Virus record (IMG/VR): IMGVR_UViG_3300031951_009873
Span: 16,475-80,474 of that record
Reading direction: 5' to 3' (one strand)
DNA length: 64,000 bases
Source: a virus
In this document: positions 16,540 to 26,141 of the stretch, piece after piece
Layout: each line of letters starts with the position of its first letter
Numbering within the stretch: position 1 is the stretch's first letter
Notes under the pieces: generated by a model
Told to the model about the DNA's origin: nothing
The model's input: the letters and a program-made list of their open reading frames with translations, nothing else
Database searches by the model: none
Program-made: the position numbers and the translations under genes

Positions 16540-18647
16540 ACTTATACAAAAAGAAATATCTATATGCGAATGGTTCTTCCGTGACTGCAGGTGGTGGGTT
16601 TGAACCAATAGAAAAAAGAACGGATGTACGGCCATTTTATGAACAAAAAGGAATCAAATTGCCCGATACACAAATTGAGTGTTCTTATCCTTATTTTATC
16701 GCAAAAAAATTGAATCTTGAACTAATAAACGAAGCTAAAAGTGGTAGTGGTATCGATAGATTGATACGAACCACCCTAGATTGGATATTAGCTAATGAAG
16801 ATATAGTAGACCAAACAATCTTTATATTAGAACCACAGGTTGGTATACGTCTAGATTGGTATGTTTTTGAATGGCAAGACTATGGTGTGTTGAACGCACA
16901 TAGGAATGGACAAGGAGAGTACCCGTTTACTCTGGTCAAAGAATATTTCGAAGACGATGTAGAGGAGCAAATCGACTGGAATCTAAAATATAAGTCAGCG
17001 ATAGATGGATATTTCTCTAATTTTTATGATCCAGATGAGCAATATAAATCTGAGTTCAAGCGATTAATATTATTTTTGGAATTTTTAAACAGTAGAAAGA
17101 TAGATTATCTTGTTTCAATGCCAAGTCATTTGGATTTTGGATTGTACGAACAGTTTAAAAAAGTTATTCCGAAAAAATGTAATCTATTTTATGCATTTAA
17201 AGAAGCAATAGCAAAAGCTTCTCCTAATGGTTGGGCAACAACCGGTCCTACTTGTGTATGGGAATATGCAAGATATTCTGAAATTTTAATATATAATGAA
17301 ACTGATAGTGAAGATAATCACATAGGTTACAAGGGAAATCAAATCGTAGCAGATATAATCACGGATTATATCAGATACAACAATTTCATCAAATATTATT
17401 CTGACAAACATTCGTATAATTTAGATGGAAATATCTATGTAAAAAATTTATCAATAAAGTTTGATAGAGTAGAAAATGTTGAAGATGCAGATTTTATATA
17501 TTTGGGTGATATGAACATATTCAATTATGAGCATGTACTCAGACATTCTGGTGTATTTCACAATATCGTAGGTTATAGTGACACATTCCAAAAAATGGAA
17601 GATTATGTAAAATCAGTTGATGAAACTTGGTCATGGTTGAGGGAAATCAATAAGAAGGGAAAAAGATTTTTTATAAAACTGTTTCATGAAAGAGTATTTA
17701 CAACAACATTTATACATTTTCTTGATTTTATGGAAAAAGAATATGGTATAAAATCTTCACAGATATGGTATCTGGACTGTAATATAACAGACTATCCATG
17801 TACTAATACTGTACCGTTGGAATTAAAACTTAGATCATTTGCTGCGTTAGATGCCTCAGAGGGTATAGTGGATGTAGATGTTTTTAATAAACCGGATGAT
17901 AACTTTAGAAACAAAAAACTAATTTCGTTGAATAATAAAGTTACCTTTAATAGATTGTTGGTATTTGATAGAATATTAAAAGAATACAATGACCACAATT
18001 TACTAAGAAAAGAGAACATAATTTCTATGAGAGAGGATGGTGGAGTAAATGTACCATCAAATGAACCTCTATTTTCTCGTAACTTGAAAAATGATATACG
18101 TAGGTATGCGGATATACAACTCCCATGGTATATTGATTCTTGGACCAGAGAAACACAACAAGTAAACGCAAGTGAAGTGTTATTGGATATTATAAATTAT
18201 CATAGACAATGCATATTTTCAATAACAAACGAAACGGAAAGACAATTATATTATGAATATGATATGACACGTGATTATGAACTGCTAAAAGAAATACAGT
18301 TCAGTGAAAAATGTATAGTGCCTATACTTGGGGGAGTATTTCCGTTCATCATAACCGATGGATTATTTTATAGAAATATGGAAAAAATTGGATTTGACTT
18401 TAGTTATCTTAAAAAGTTCTTTGACATAGATTATTTAACAAATACCTTAAGTCAAAATACAGAATCGGTTTCAAAAATAGCAAAGTTTGTAGCAAACACA
18501 TCTATTGAAGAATTAAACAAATTTAGAAAAGAAAACTATCACTATATTAAACATAATAGAAAATTATTATTAGATATTATGATAGGTGATTGCGGAGAAA
18601 CAGAATTGAAATTTTGGGAAAGGCTTAGTGGAAAAAGCCTACGATGA
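16536..18647 (+). CDS. Fusion of SGNH-like domain and GT10-like domain
   Basis: 703 residues. The N-terminal about 290 form an SGNH-like domain: block I YANGSSVTAGGG, Gly block NEAKSGSGIDR and a C-terminal NHIGYKGNQIVAD His block. From about residue 440 the protein matches the GT10-like family: KKLISLNNKVTFNR, FSITNETERQ, FSEKCIVP, FPFIITDG and the C-terminal KHNRKLL. The usual G after P-F-I is changed to ITDG. The fusion implies that acyl-type and glycosyl-type reactions act on the same product. ATGA overlap with the upstream gene. Confidence 0.65.
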   Translation: MNLYKKKYLYANGSSVTAGGGFEPIEKRTDVRPFYEQKGIKLPDTQIECSYPYFIAKKLNLELINEAKSGSGIDRLIRTTLDWILANEDIVDQTIFILEPQVGIRLDWYVFEWQDYGVLNAHRNGQGEYPFTLVKEYFEDDVEEQIDWNLKYKSAIDGYFSNFYDPDEQYKSEFKRLILFLEFLNSRKIDYLVSMPSHLDFGLYEQFKKVIPKKCNLFYAFKEAIAKASPNGWATTGPTCVWEYARYSEILIYNETDSEDNHIGYKGNQIVADIITDYIRYNNFIKYYSDKHSYNLDGNIYVKNLSIKFDRVENVEDADFIYLGDMNIFNYEHVLRHSGVFHNIVGYSDTFQKMEDYVKSVDETWSWLREINKKGKRFFIKLFHERVFTTTFIHFLDFMEKEYGIKSSQIWYLDCNITDYPCTNTVPLELKLRSFAALDASEGIVDVDVFNKPDDNFRNKKLISLNNKVTFNRLLVFDRILKEYNDHNLLRKENIISMREDGGVNVPSNEPLFSRNLKNDIRRYADIQLPWYIDSWTRETQQVNASEVLLDIINYHRQCIFSITNETERQLYYEYDMTRDYELLKEIQFSEKCIVPILGGVFPFIITDGLFYRNMEKIGFDFSYLKKFFDIDYLTNTLSQNTESVSKIAKFVANTSIEELNKFRKENYHYIKHNRKLLLDIMIGDCGETELKFWERLSGKSLR

Positions 18648-18648
18648 T

Positions 18649-19362
18649 ATGAAAGTACTATATTCCAATGGAGATTCCGTTATCTGGGGAGCAGAATTAG
18701 AAAACAAAACAGAGGAAAGATTTTCAAAGTTATTAGCAGATAAGTTGAAAATGGTTGATTGCAACAATGCTTCTGCTGGGGTGTCAAACGACTATATCTA
18801 CCGACAAACGATGAGAGATGTCTCTCATTGGTTAGACACTAAACAAATATGGAGTGAAGAATCTGATTGGGTCAGCGCAGATGAAATCCTTATAATTATT
18901 GGGTGGACCTCCCCTACCAGATTTGAATGGTGGAACGGACAACAATACATTCAAGAAAGATTGTGGACAGGATATGATAAGTGGGGCAATCCAGACTTAC
19001 ATAGAACTACAGAAGATGAGTTCGTATTGCATCAAACAGAACTTATTCCATCTTATATACGAACGCTAAACCATATTAATGCTTTACATGCATTTCTTAC
19101 AGTAAATACAATTCCTCATTATTTTTTCAATGTGTTCTATGAATATGAAGACTTATACGAACCAACGGATAAAATAGACACTTTTGGTAGAAAAAATTAC
19201 CAATTATCGACAAATTCTTTGTTAAAACTCACTCCAAACTCGTTTAGAAGCAAGACGATGTATAATTATATAAAGGAGAACGGGGGTGGATTTTTACCTA
19301 GAAATCACCCCGATAAACTGTCCCACAAGTTATGGGCGGAGTTTTTATTTAAGGAGGTTTGA
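18649..19362 (+). CDS. SGNH/GDSL hydrolase-like protein (copy 4)
   Basis: About 237 residues. Block I is VLYSNGDSVIWGAELE at the N-terminus, the Gly block is NNASAGVSNDYI, and RNHPDKLSHKLWAEF carries the C-terminal His. ATG 18649 is chosen because block I follows at once; a GTG at 18628 inside the upstream gene is the alternative. It ends at a TGATG junction with the carbamoyltransferase gene, which has its ribosome site inside this gene. Confidence 0.68.
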   Translation: MKVLYSNGDSVIWGAELENKTEERFSKLLADKLKMVDCNNASAGVSNDYIYRQTMRDVSHWLDTKQIWSEESDWVSADEILIIIGWTSPTRFEWWNGQQYIQERLWTGYDKWGNPDLHRTTEDEFVLHQTELIPSYIRTLNHINALHAFLTVNTIPHYFFNVFYEYEDLYEPTDKIDTFGRKNYQLSTNSLLKLTPNSFRSKTMYNYIKENGGGFLPRNHPDKLSHKLWAEFLFKEV

Positions 19363-20993
19363 TGTACATAATTGGAATATCGTGTTTCTATCACGATTCG
19401 TCTATTTGTTTGTTCAAGGATGGTGAATTGGTTTTTGCGTGTGAAGAAGAAAGGTTTACTGGCAAAAAACACGATTCGTCGTTCCCCCACAACGGATTGC
19501 GTTACATATTAGACACGTACAAGATACGTTTAGATGAAATAGAAAAGTTTTGCTTCTACGAAACCCCAGCACTAAAGCTGGGCAGAATAGTCAAAAACTA
19601 CATCCGACATCCTATTTCGTCGTTTTCATTTACTAAACAATCCTTGATAAACTGGTATAAGAATGCCCAAACTCTACGAAAAGAGGTTGGGAATAATGTC
19701 TATTACCAGCCACATCATCATTCCCATCTATATTATTCGTACTATACATCTATGTTCAAAGATGCAGTAGTTGTATCGGTCGATGGTGTGGGGGAAACAG
19801 ATACCGCAACCGTAGCGATTGTCAAAGACGGTAAATTTACATTCAAACCACTAATGAAATACCCACAGTCATTGGGACTATTTTACTCTGCGATGACTTC
19901 GTTCTTAGGGTTCAAACCCAACAACGGCGAATATAAGTTGATGGGGCTAGCTGGGTTTGGTAATCCTCACATATACTACGACAGAGTTAGTAGTTTAAGT
20001 ATGAAACACTTTGTATGGGACAAGTCTAATGAAGTAATGTTCAATGAGAACTTATCAAAGGAATTAGGAATCCCAAATAGACTCCCAGAAGAAGAAATAT
20101 TACAAGTCCATAAAGATATTGCCGCAGCAACTCAACTGGTATACGAACATAATTTGTTCTCGTTGTTAGACCAAGTAGCCAAAGAAACCGATATCAGAAA
20201 CTTGTGCCTCGGTGGTGGATGTGCATACAACGGGGTGGCTAACGGTAAAATAAAGAACATCACTCCGTTTACAGAATTATGGATACCACCCGCTCCATCT
20301 GATGCTGGGTCGTCTGTTGGTGCCGTACTAGGATATTTACGACACCAAAATGGATTTGAACATCGGGTAAAAGAAACCCCGTTCCTAGGACCAGAATATT
20401 CTGACGAAGATATTATCAACCAACTACCAGGAGTAAAGCTAAAGAAAGTCAGTGATAGTAAATTATACGAACTGGTTTCCCAAGAATTACAGAAGGGGAA
20501 AGTAGTTGGGTGGCTCAGAGGTAAGTCTGAATTCGGTGCAAGAGCATTAGGGCATCGGTCAATCCTAGCAAACCCATTCATCGATGGAACCAGAGATAAG
20601 GTAAACAGTATCATTAAGAAGAGAGAAGGGTTTCGTCCGTTTGCACCTATGGTCCGCTATGATATTCAATCTGAATATTTTCACGAAGAGGACTATGTTC
20701 CGTATATGAACCAAGTGGTTAATGTCAAGGAAGAACATCGAAACTTATTGAAAGAAGTGTCAAATGTCGATGGTACGGCTAGAATACAGAGTGTGAAACG
20801 GGCTGAGAACCCTACCATCCATAAGTTACTTACGAAGTTCTCAGAAGTATCGGGTAATCCACCCATCCTATTGAATACATCATTTAATGTTCGGGGTCAA
20901 ACGATGGTCTTGACACCACGCATGGCATATGATACATTTATAAGTACCGATATTGGCGTACTAGTATTAAATAATTTTATTATAATAAAGTGA
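19362..20993 (+). CDS. Carbamoyltransferase (NodU/CmcH family)
   Basis: About 543 residues, full length for the family. The N-terminal Kae1/HSP70-like domain has IIGISCFYHDSSICLFKDG, the metal-binding HHHSHLYYSYY, VSVDGVGETDTATV and a CLGGGCAYNGVANGK block. The C-terminal YrdC-like part includes GKSEFGARALGHRSI and REGFRPFAPMV. These enzymes make carbamoyl-AMP from carbamoyl phosphate and ATP and move the carbamoyl group to a hydroxyl, for example on Nod factors or antibiotic sugars. Here a sugar hydroxyl is likely (inference). Strong AAGGAGG at 19351-19357. More GC-balanced than its SGNH neighbours. Confidence 0.9.
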   Translation: MYIIGISCFYHDSSICLFKDGELVFACEEERFTGKKHDSSFPHNGLRYILDTYKIRLDEIEKFCFYETPALKLGRIVKNYIRHPISSFSFTKQSLINWYKNAQTLRKEVGNNVYYQPHHHSHLYYSYYTSMFKDAVVVSVDGVGETDTATVAIVKDGKFTFKPLMKYPQSLGLFYSAMTSFLGFKPNNGEYKLMGLAGFGNPHIYYDRVSSLSMKHFVWDKSNEVMFNENLSKELGIPNRLPEEEILQVHKDIAAATQLVYEHNLFSLLDQVAKETDIRNLCLGGGCAYNGVANGKIKNITPFTELWIPPAPSDAGSSVGAVLGYLRHQNGFEHRVKETPFLGPEYSDEDIINQLPGVKLKKVSDSKLYELVSQELQKGKVVGWLRGKSEFGARALGHRSILANPFIDGTRDKVNSIIKKREGFRPFAPMVRYDIQSEYFHEEDYVPYMNQVVNVKEEHRNLLKEVSNVDGTARIQSVKRAENPTIHKLLTKFSEVSGNPPILLNTSFNVRGQTMVLTPRMAYDTFISTDIGVLVLNNFIIIK

Positions 20994-21002
20994 GGAAGTG
21001 TT

Positions 21003-21407
21003 ATGAGTGAAAGAAAGTATTTGCCCACCTTAGCAGAGCTTGTGGATAGACTATCTATTTCGCAGCTGAAAGAAGTATTCATCCCACAACATAAGGGTGA
21101 GTATTCACAAGAAATTAAAGATATTGTTCACGATATTCAACTAGTACTGGACGAACAGCAAGGTGCGATTACCGCCGAAACTATTCGTGCTATTGTAGTA
21201 TTGGCACAGATGAATCTACACATTTGGCATAACGAATCAAACTATCGTAAGGGTATCAAGGAGGGTAACAATCTTGAACTTACCCACGGTATCAATGGTA
21301 TTCGTAACACCGCCAAGAACAAGATTCAAGAAATCGTTGGTGGTCGGAAGGACTACAAGATTGATTGTTTAGCGGCTGAATTTAAAGATTGGGAAATTAG
21401 CTGGTAA
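21003..21407 (+). CDS. Conserved-looking protein of unknown function
   Basis: 134 residues, no membrane segment. It has a TLAELVDRLSISQLKEVF start and MNLHIWHNESNYRKG in the middle, a pattern faintly like the DUF4254 proteins of polysaccharide loci (ELVDRLSI...WH.E), but I am not sure of this. Mostly helical by appearance. GAGGAAG ribosome site before ATG 21003. Codon use is more balanced than in the next gene, like the carbamoyltransferase upstream, so these two may have come together. Confidence 0.45.
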   Translation: MSERKYLPTLAELVDRLSISQLKEVFIPQHKGEYSQEIKDIVHDIQLVLDEQQGAITAETIRAIVVLAQMNLHIWHNESNYRKGIKEGNNLELTHGINGIRNTAKNKIQEIVGGRKDYKIDCLAAEFKDWEISW

Positions 21408-21408
21408 C

Positions 21409-22365
21409 ATGAAGAAATATAAATATTTGGTAGTGTGTGGATGTTCGTTATCATACGGTCAGCACTGTCCTGCCAATCAAACTTATGCGAAATTATTAGC
21501 AGATAAGTTAGGACTGACACTAATAAATTTGTCTACTCCAGCTACTGGTTGGTACTCGGTGGAAACAAATATAACATCATTTATACAAAATAACAAAAGT
21601 ATACTTGATGAATGTTTTTTCATACTACAAAAATCAATGTTGGATAGGCGAGTGAACTACGAAGAGGTTTCTACATGTAGAACAGATGTGTGGGAAAAAT
21701 GGAACATAAAGTATATGTCACCTATCAATGTGTTATTTCATGGATTTAATGATTGGTATACATATTTTGGACAAGACAAAGCAAGGATATATACTACCAA
21801 AGATGTATCTATGTCTGAATTAGCAATATCAATTTTTCCAGAGCATAAGCGTTCTATAGACCGACATAATCAAGGTTCATTTTACTGGAAATTGCAAGAA
21901 GGCATGTTAGATGTACAAGCAGTTTTTGAGGAAATCATGTTACATTGGGCTATGCGAATAAATTCGTTTCACTTGTTCCTTAAAAATTTAAATCTTGACC
22001 ATATAATTGTTGATGGGTATTCTCCATTTTTGTCATATAAATTAAATTTTACAAATTATTATGATACCGACGATGATTACGAAATGGTAAAAAGATTCTG
22101 GTCAACCCAACCAACCACCACTCACGCAAATACTGACTTTATTTTTGATTTTAAAAATATAAAAGCAGGATGGATATTTGATTCTATAGATACAAAATAT
22201 AAGATAGATGACGTAGTACTTTGGGGATTGTATTTATTCAAGCAAATAGGAACAGCTTGGAATATCGATGGAGGTCATGCTGGACCGCTGGGCATGCAAC
22301 TGATAGCAAATACGATATATAAGAATCTATTGAATAAAGGTTGGTTTTTGCCGGAGAATACATGA
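21409..22365 (+). CDS. SGNH/GDSL hydrolase-like protein (copy 5)
   Basis: 318 residues. Block I is LVVCGCSLSYGQHCP, the Gly block region is NLSTPATGWYSVE, and the C-terminal IDGGHAGPLGMQLIA provides the catalytic His. Likely a cytoplasmic sugar acyl-esterase or acyltransferase; no signal peptide. Shares an ATGA junction with another SGNH gene directly downstream, so two paralogues are in tandem. Confidence 0.66.
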   Translation: MKKYKYLVVCGCSLSYGQHCPANQTYAKLLADKLGLTLINLSTPATGWYSVETNITSFIQNNKSILDECFFILQKSMLDRRVNYEEVSTCRTDVWEKWNIKYMSPINVLFHGFNDWYTYFGQDKARIYTTKDVSMSELAISIFPEHKRSIDRHNQGSFYWKLQEGMLDVQAVFEEIMLHWAMRINSFHLFLKNLNLDHIIVDGYSPFLSYKLNFTNYYDTDDDYEMVKRFWSTQPTTTHANTDFIFDFKNIKAGWIFDSIDTKYKIDDVVLWGLYLFKQIGTAWNIDGGHAGPLGMQLIANTIYKNLLNKGWFLPENT

Positions 22366-23087
22366 AGAAAAAATTATTAATAGGAGGATGTTCCTTCTCA
22401 CAGTATCAAGGCCCTCCAACAGAAAGTCGTAAACCAAAATGGAAGCCGTGGACGGATTTTTTGATGGACGAATTTGAAGAAAAATTTAAAATCATAAACC
22501 GTGCGCAGAGTTCATTTGGCCAAGGTATGATTGCGCAATCTATTGTCGAAGAATTAATAAGATACAATTTTGAAGTTGATTATGTAATAATACAATGGTC
22601 AGCTATAGGTAGGTCTTATTCATTGAATAAAAAAGATTTCATCGATAGAGTAGTTCAGCATGGAGAATTACAATTCGCACCACATATGGAGGAGTACGTT
22701 ACTGGTAAGCCAGAAGGGCAGGTAACAGGTAACAATCCTCTTATGGATGTGATAAATGAAACTTCTTCACATTTTTATACAGCATCTCTAATAAAAATAT
22801 TGATGACGAAGGCACTATTGGAAAACAAAAAGATTCCATACATAATGTTCTGGGGATGGCAGCAAATTACTACGGAAATTGAATACGAAAATAAAAAGAT
22901 AATAGATTCAATTTATGATGAAAATTTTTGGAGATTTAATGATAATGGTGGAATGAACGAGTACATAGTATCTAATTTAGGAAAAGAGATAGGATTGGTG
23001 GGTAAAGGTGATTTTCATCCATCTACCACTGGGCAAAAGTTTTTTTATGATAATATAGTTAAGTCTTGGAAGTTTTTATGGGAGTAA
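22362..23087 (+). CDS. SGNH/GDSL hydrolase-like protein (copy 6)
   Basis: About 241 residues. Block I LIGGCSFSQYQGPP, Gly block NRAQSSFGQGMI, IIQWSAIGRS strand and a C-terminal GDFHPSTTGQKFFYD with the D-x-H dyad make this one of the clearest SGNH copies. ATG 22362 overlaps the upstream TGA. Its last codons overlap the start of a DUF2061 membrane protein. Confidence 0.72.
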   Translation: MKKKLLIGGCSFSQYQGPPTESRKPKWKPWTDFLMDEFEEKFKIINRAQSSFGQGMIAQSIVEELIRYNFEVDYVIIQWSAIGRSYSLNKKDFIDRVVQHGELQFAPHMEEYVTGKPEGQVTGNNPLMDVINETSSHFYTASLIKILMTKALLENKKIPYIMFWGWQQITTEIEYENKKIIDSIYDENFWRFNDNGGMNEYIVSNLGKEIGLVGKGDFHPSTTGQKFFYDNIVKSWKFLWE

Positions 23088-23287
23088 TAGAAACTAAGAA
23101 AAGAACTATGTTTAAAACTATTAGTTGGAGATTGGTTGCGATATTAAATTCATTTTTAATTTTAACTATGAACCTAACTACAAACAATTTACTCAATGCG
23201 ATATACATGAATATTACTGGGTTTTTTGTTTTCTATTTTTTTGAAAGAGTTTGGGCCAATATACAATATGGGAGATACATAGAGTGA
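23078..23287 (+). CDS. DUF2061 small membrane protein
   Basis: About 69 residues with two hydrophobic segments. The hallmark KRTMFKTISWRLVAILNSF and the later FYFFERVWANI match DUF2061 (KRtl.KtisWRiva ... .ERvW). Function unknown. DUF2061 genes are, as I recall, often found beside sulfate-activation genes in bacteria. A second copy lies at 29595 beside the APS-kinase gene here. ATG 23078 lies inside the upstream SGNH gene; its TGA overlaps the next GTG. Confidence 0.7.
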   Translation: MGVIETKKRTMFKTISWRLVAILNSFLILTMNLTTNNLLNAIYMNITGFFVFYFFERVWANIQYGRYIE

Positions 23288-24483
23288 TATATGTTTTGGA
23301 TATAGATGGTTGGCCGTTCGATTCACAGTGGCCCAGTAATAAGGAACCATTTCAATATGTAACATTAGAATACTTTATTAAAGATTTTTTGTTTAAAGGG
23401 AAACAAATTGCGGTACATAAAATAGAAGGCAATAACAAAATTTCCCCAGAGGCTGTAGATAAAATACTGACAGAAAATACAGATATTAAAGTATTTGCCT
23501 GTAATTTAGATGCATTTGAAGACAAGCAGTCATTATTATTATATGATGAACAACTTTGTCAAAAATATCCGAACGTATTTTTTATATTTTTTTACCACGA
23601 ATTAGATTTTACATTTTTAGTAGACTCGACTAGCAAAGGTATAAAAAATATAAGTTATGTCGTTAATTCGTTCACTACAAATGATTATGAAGAACTTAAT
23701 AAAAAGATATTTCCATACTATGTTATAAATTCCTACCTACAGAAAAATTATGAATCGATGTACAGAATGTACCATCCGAACTATAATCTAAGAAAAATTA
23801 AGAAATTTAATTTTCTAAATGGCATACATAAACCGCATAGATTAGCTGCGTACGAATTGATAAAAACGCATAATATGTTAGATGATGGTTTCTTTTCTTA
23901 TTTAGATTACACAAAATTTTTAAAGAATGACCAACACAAAGAAACAACAGCTAACTGGTTGGACATAACCATAGAAGAACTAGAAACCAGATTATCTAAC
24001 CTTGAAGTTCCTTATTTGTTAGAAACATACGAACCAAAGAACCAACCTGGGGTATTTGCTGCACCGTTCTTAATTCCCTTTATATATTCTTGGCAAAGTT
24101 ATATTTCGATTACATCTGAAACAAATTATATAGAACGTACAAACGTGGTATCCTTATCAGAAAAATCATTTAAAGCATTCGCTGGGTTTAATATTCCATT
24201 GATATATGGACAACCCAATCTAGTTGAATATTTAAAAAAGTTAGGATTTGATATGTTCGATGATTTATTTGATAACACTGTTGTAAACAGCAAAGCAGAA
24301 ACATTAAGTAAACTGGATAGAAATTTACAAGTTATTAAAAATATGTCGTTAGAAGAATTACACAATTTCTATGTAAAAAATTACAATAGGGTACAAAATA
24401 ATTTTTATAATCTAATTTACAAAATAAAAGATAGACACTTTAACCAAATTCAACAAAATGTTAATGAAATATTCAATAAGTGA
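23284..24483 (+). CDS. GT10-like glycosyltransferase family protein
   Basis: About 399 residues, fourth complete or near-complete member of the family. The C-terminal blocks are FNFLNGIHKPHR, SITSETNYIER, LSEKSFKAFAG, IPLIYGQP and GFDMFDDLFD. The start GTG 23284 overlaps the DUF2061 stop (GTGA) and gives IYVLDIDGWPF as N-terminus. A GGGAG purine run lies upstream. Role as glycosyltransferase is inferred from the SEK...P.I.G motif. Confidence 0.6.
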   Translation: MIYVLDIDGWPFDSQWPSNKEPFQYVTLEYFIKDFLFKGKQIAVHKIEGNNKISPEAVDKILTENTDIKVFACNLDAFEDKQSLLLYDEQLCQKYPNVFFIFFYHELDFTFLVDSTSKGIKNISYVVNSFTTNDYEELNKKIFPYYVINSYLQKNYESMYRMYHPNYNLRKIKKFNFLNGIHKPHRLAAYELIKTHNMLDDGFFSYLDYTKFLKNDQHKETTANWLDITIEELETRLSNLEVPYLLETYEPKNQPGVFAAPFLIPFIYSWQSYISITSETNYIERTNVVSLSEKSFKAFAGFNIPLIYGQPNLVEYLKKLGFDMFDDLFDNTVVNSKAETLSKLDRNLQVIKNMSLEELHNFYVKNYNRVQNNFYNLIYKIKDRHFNQIQQNVNEIFNK

Positions 24484-25090
24484 TTCGTGGGACTGGGTTA
24501 CACATTTTGAAAATACTATAGCAGAGTATTGTGGGTCACGGTATGCAGTTGCGTGTGATTCCAACACCAATGCAATACGACTTGTATTACACTATCTGGG
24601 TATACAAAATCAACGCATACATATTCCGGCGAGAACATATGTGTCTGTACCGAACCAAATTATACTATCAGGAAATACACCAGTATTCGTAGATATTGAT
24701 TGGCAAGGGTTGTACAATATTGGAAATACTTCTATTGTTGATGCGGCTACCGCATTTTATAAGGGAATGTACCAAGAAAAGTATACCATATTATCTTTTC
24801 ATCTTAAGAAAATTTTGAACATCGGAACGGGTGGTATGATTCTGACCAACGATAAAGAGTTTGAACAATGGGCACGCCCTATGATTTATGATGGTAGACA
24901 TAAGAACAAAATGTACGTTGATGACCAATTTGAGTGTGTAGGTTGGCATATGTATATGACTCCAGAACAAGCCAAGCGTGGATTAGAAATATTTCATTCC
25001 GACAAAATTAAAGATTGGAACTCTCCGTGTGGTGGAAGTTGGTTATACAAAGATTTACGAGAACAAAATGTTTTTAAGAGTTACGTATGA
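24458..25090 (+). CDS. DegT/DnrJ/EryC1/StrS aminotransferase, short form
   Basis: 210 residues, where the PLP-dependent sugar aminotransferases of this family are usually 360-400. Present: EYCGSRYAVACDSNTNAI (cofactor phosphate region), HIPARTYVSVPN, the FVDID block with a conserved Asp, and LSFHLKKILNIGTGGMILTN with the PLP-binding Lys. The C-terminal domain is almost entirely missing, and the reading frame stops cleanly at an ATGA junction. Either a reduced active form or a degenerate enzyme. Family substrate: 3- or 4-keto sugar nucleotides. Confidence 0.75.
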   Translation: MLMKYSISDSWDWVTHFENTIAEYCGSRYAVACDSNTNAIRLVLHYLGIQNQRIHIPARTYVSVPNQIILSGNTPVFVDIDWQGLYNIGNTSIVDAATAFYKGMYQEKYTILSFHLKKILNIGTGGMILTNDKEFEQWARPMIYDGRHKNKMYVDDQFECVGWHMYMTPEQAKRGLEIFHSDKIKDWNSPCGGSWLYKDLREQNVFKSYV

Positions 25091-25434
25091 CAAATTTAGT
25101 TTATTTTTTCTATTCTCTGGGATTATTTATTTTAGGTTCATTTGGTCACTGGTATATTATGTATTGGCAATTTAAGAATCCTAATTGGATTAAAATGCCG
25201 ACGCCATACATACTAGCAGCAGCGTCCGCATTTTTCTGGATTTCCGCATCTCATTACGGGGTTAAAGCATTCAACGGTGAGATGTGGTCAAACAGATTTT
25301 TGTTTTTCGTTACTGGTATAATGGTAGCAGCAATACTTTATCCTTATCATTTTAATCAACCATTTACAGGAAAGACGTTTGTACAACTACTTCTTTCACT
25401 AACCATAATTCTTGTAAGTTTACTTTGGAAATAA
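25087..25434 (+). CDS. Four-helix small membrane protein, SMR/DMT-like
   Basis: 115 residues with four hydrophobic segments: about 3-23, 38-55, 68-90 and 97-113. Size and layout resemble the DMT/EmrE-like families (the end F-T-G-K-T-F-V-Q-L-L-L looks like the last helix of DUF486-type proteins), but the match is weak. It could be an inner-membrane transporter or flippase subunit for a glycan intermediate, by context only. ATGA overlap with the aminotransferase gene. Confidence 0.5.
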   Translation: MTNLVYFFYSLGLFILGSFGHWYIMYWQFKNPNWIKMPTPYILAAASAFFWISASHYGVKAFNGEMWSNRFLFFVTGIMVAAILYPYHFNQPFTGKTFVQLLLSLTIILVSLLWK

Positions 25435-25435
25435 T

Positions 25436-26140
25436 ATGAAACAAAAACTATTTCATTATGGGTGTTCGTTCACAGAAAACATTCGTTCATTTAAACTACA
25501 TAACTTGTTTACGGACAAGTATGATTATCATAATCACGGTTTAGCTAGTTCCGGTAACGGATTGATTTTTGATACTTTTAAGAAAACCGCAGAATCAGAT
25601 TCTATAGCTATTTTACAGTGGTCATCTCTTACTCGTCCTCGGGATGAAAATTATAAAATATTAGAAACGTCTGATAATCCATTGTATGATTATTTGGAAG
25701 AATGGTATGGTACCTTATCCGAAGCAAGAGAATTTTCCAATAAAAATAATATAAAACTAGTACAGTATATTGGATGGGCTGAGTGGAAGGACTCTGAGTT
25801 AAACGATTATCATAGAAATAAACTTCAATCGTTTGGTATACATTGGTTTAAGTCTAAAAAGCAGTGGGACATAATTGCATCAAATTGTTTTCAATTTGAG
25901 GATCCTTACGAATGGAGTTCTCCTCCCAGACAGTTACCAGATGGAGAATATTTCCTTTGGTCAGATATAGAATGGGGCGGCATGAGTGAATGGATTAGAT
26001 CAAATATAGAGATACACGATAGATATAGGGGATGGACGGATGACACAGTTGCGGGAACCACATATTATGACCCGCACCCATCGGAGTATGCTAGTATTCA
26101 GTTTATAAAGGAATTTTTATTAAAAACATTGGAAATGTAA
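25436..26140 (+). CDS. SGNH/GDSL hydrolase-like protein (copy 7)
   Basis: 234 residues. Block I LFHYGCSFTENIRS, Gly block NHGLASSGNGLIFD, AILQWSSLTRPR strand, and YYDPHPSEYASIQF with the C-terminal Asp-x-His dyad (D-P-H). A compact, apparently intact copy. Cytoplasmic; substrate unknown. Followed one base later by another SGNH gene. Confidence 0.7.
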   Translation: MKQKLFHYGCSFTENIRSFKLHNLFTDKYDYHNHGLASSGNGLIFDTFKKTAESDSIAILQWSSLTRPRDENYKILETSDNPLYDYLEEWYGTLSEAREFSNKNNIKLVQYIGWAEWKDSELNDYHRNKLQSFGIHWFKSKKQWDIIASNCFQFEDPYEWSSPPRQLPDGEYFLWSDIEWGGMSEWIRSNIEIHDRYRGWTDDTVAGTTYYDPHPSEYASIQFIKEFLLKTLEM

Positions 26141-26141
26141 G

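Noticed and set aside
20132-20614. Minus-strand frame of 160 codons inside the carbamoyltransferase gene
   Set aside because: Shadow of a strongly conserved enzyme; its Pro/Ser-rich product resembles nothing.
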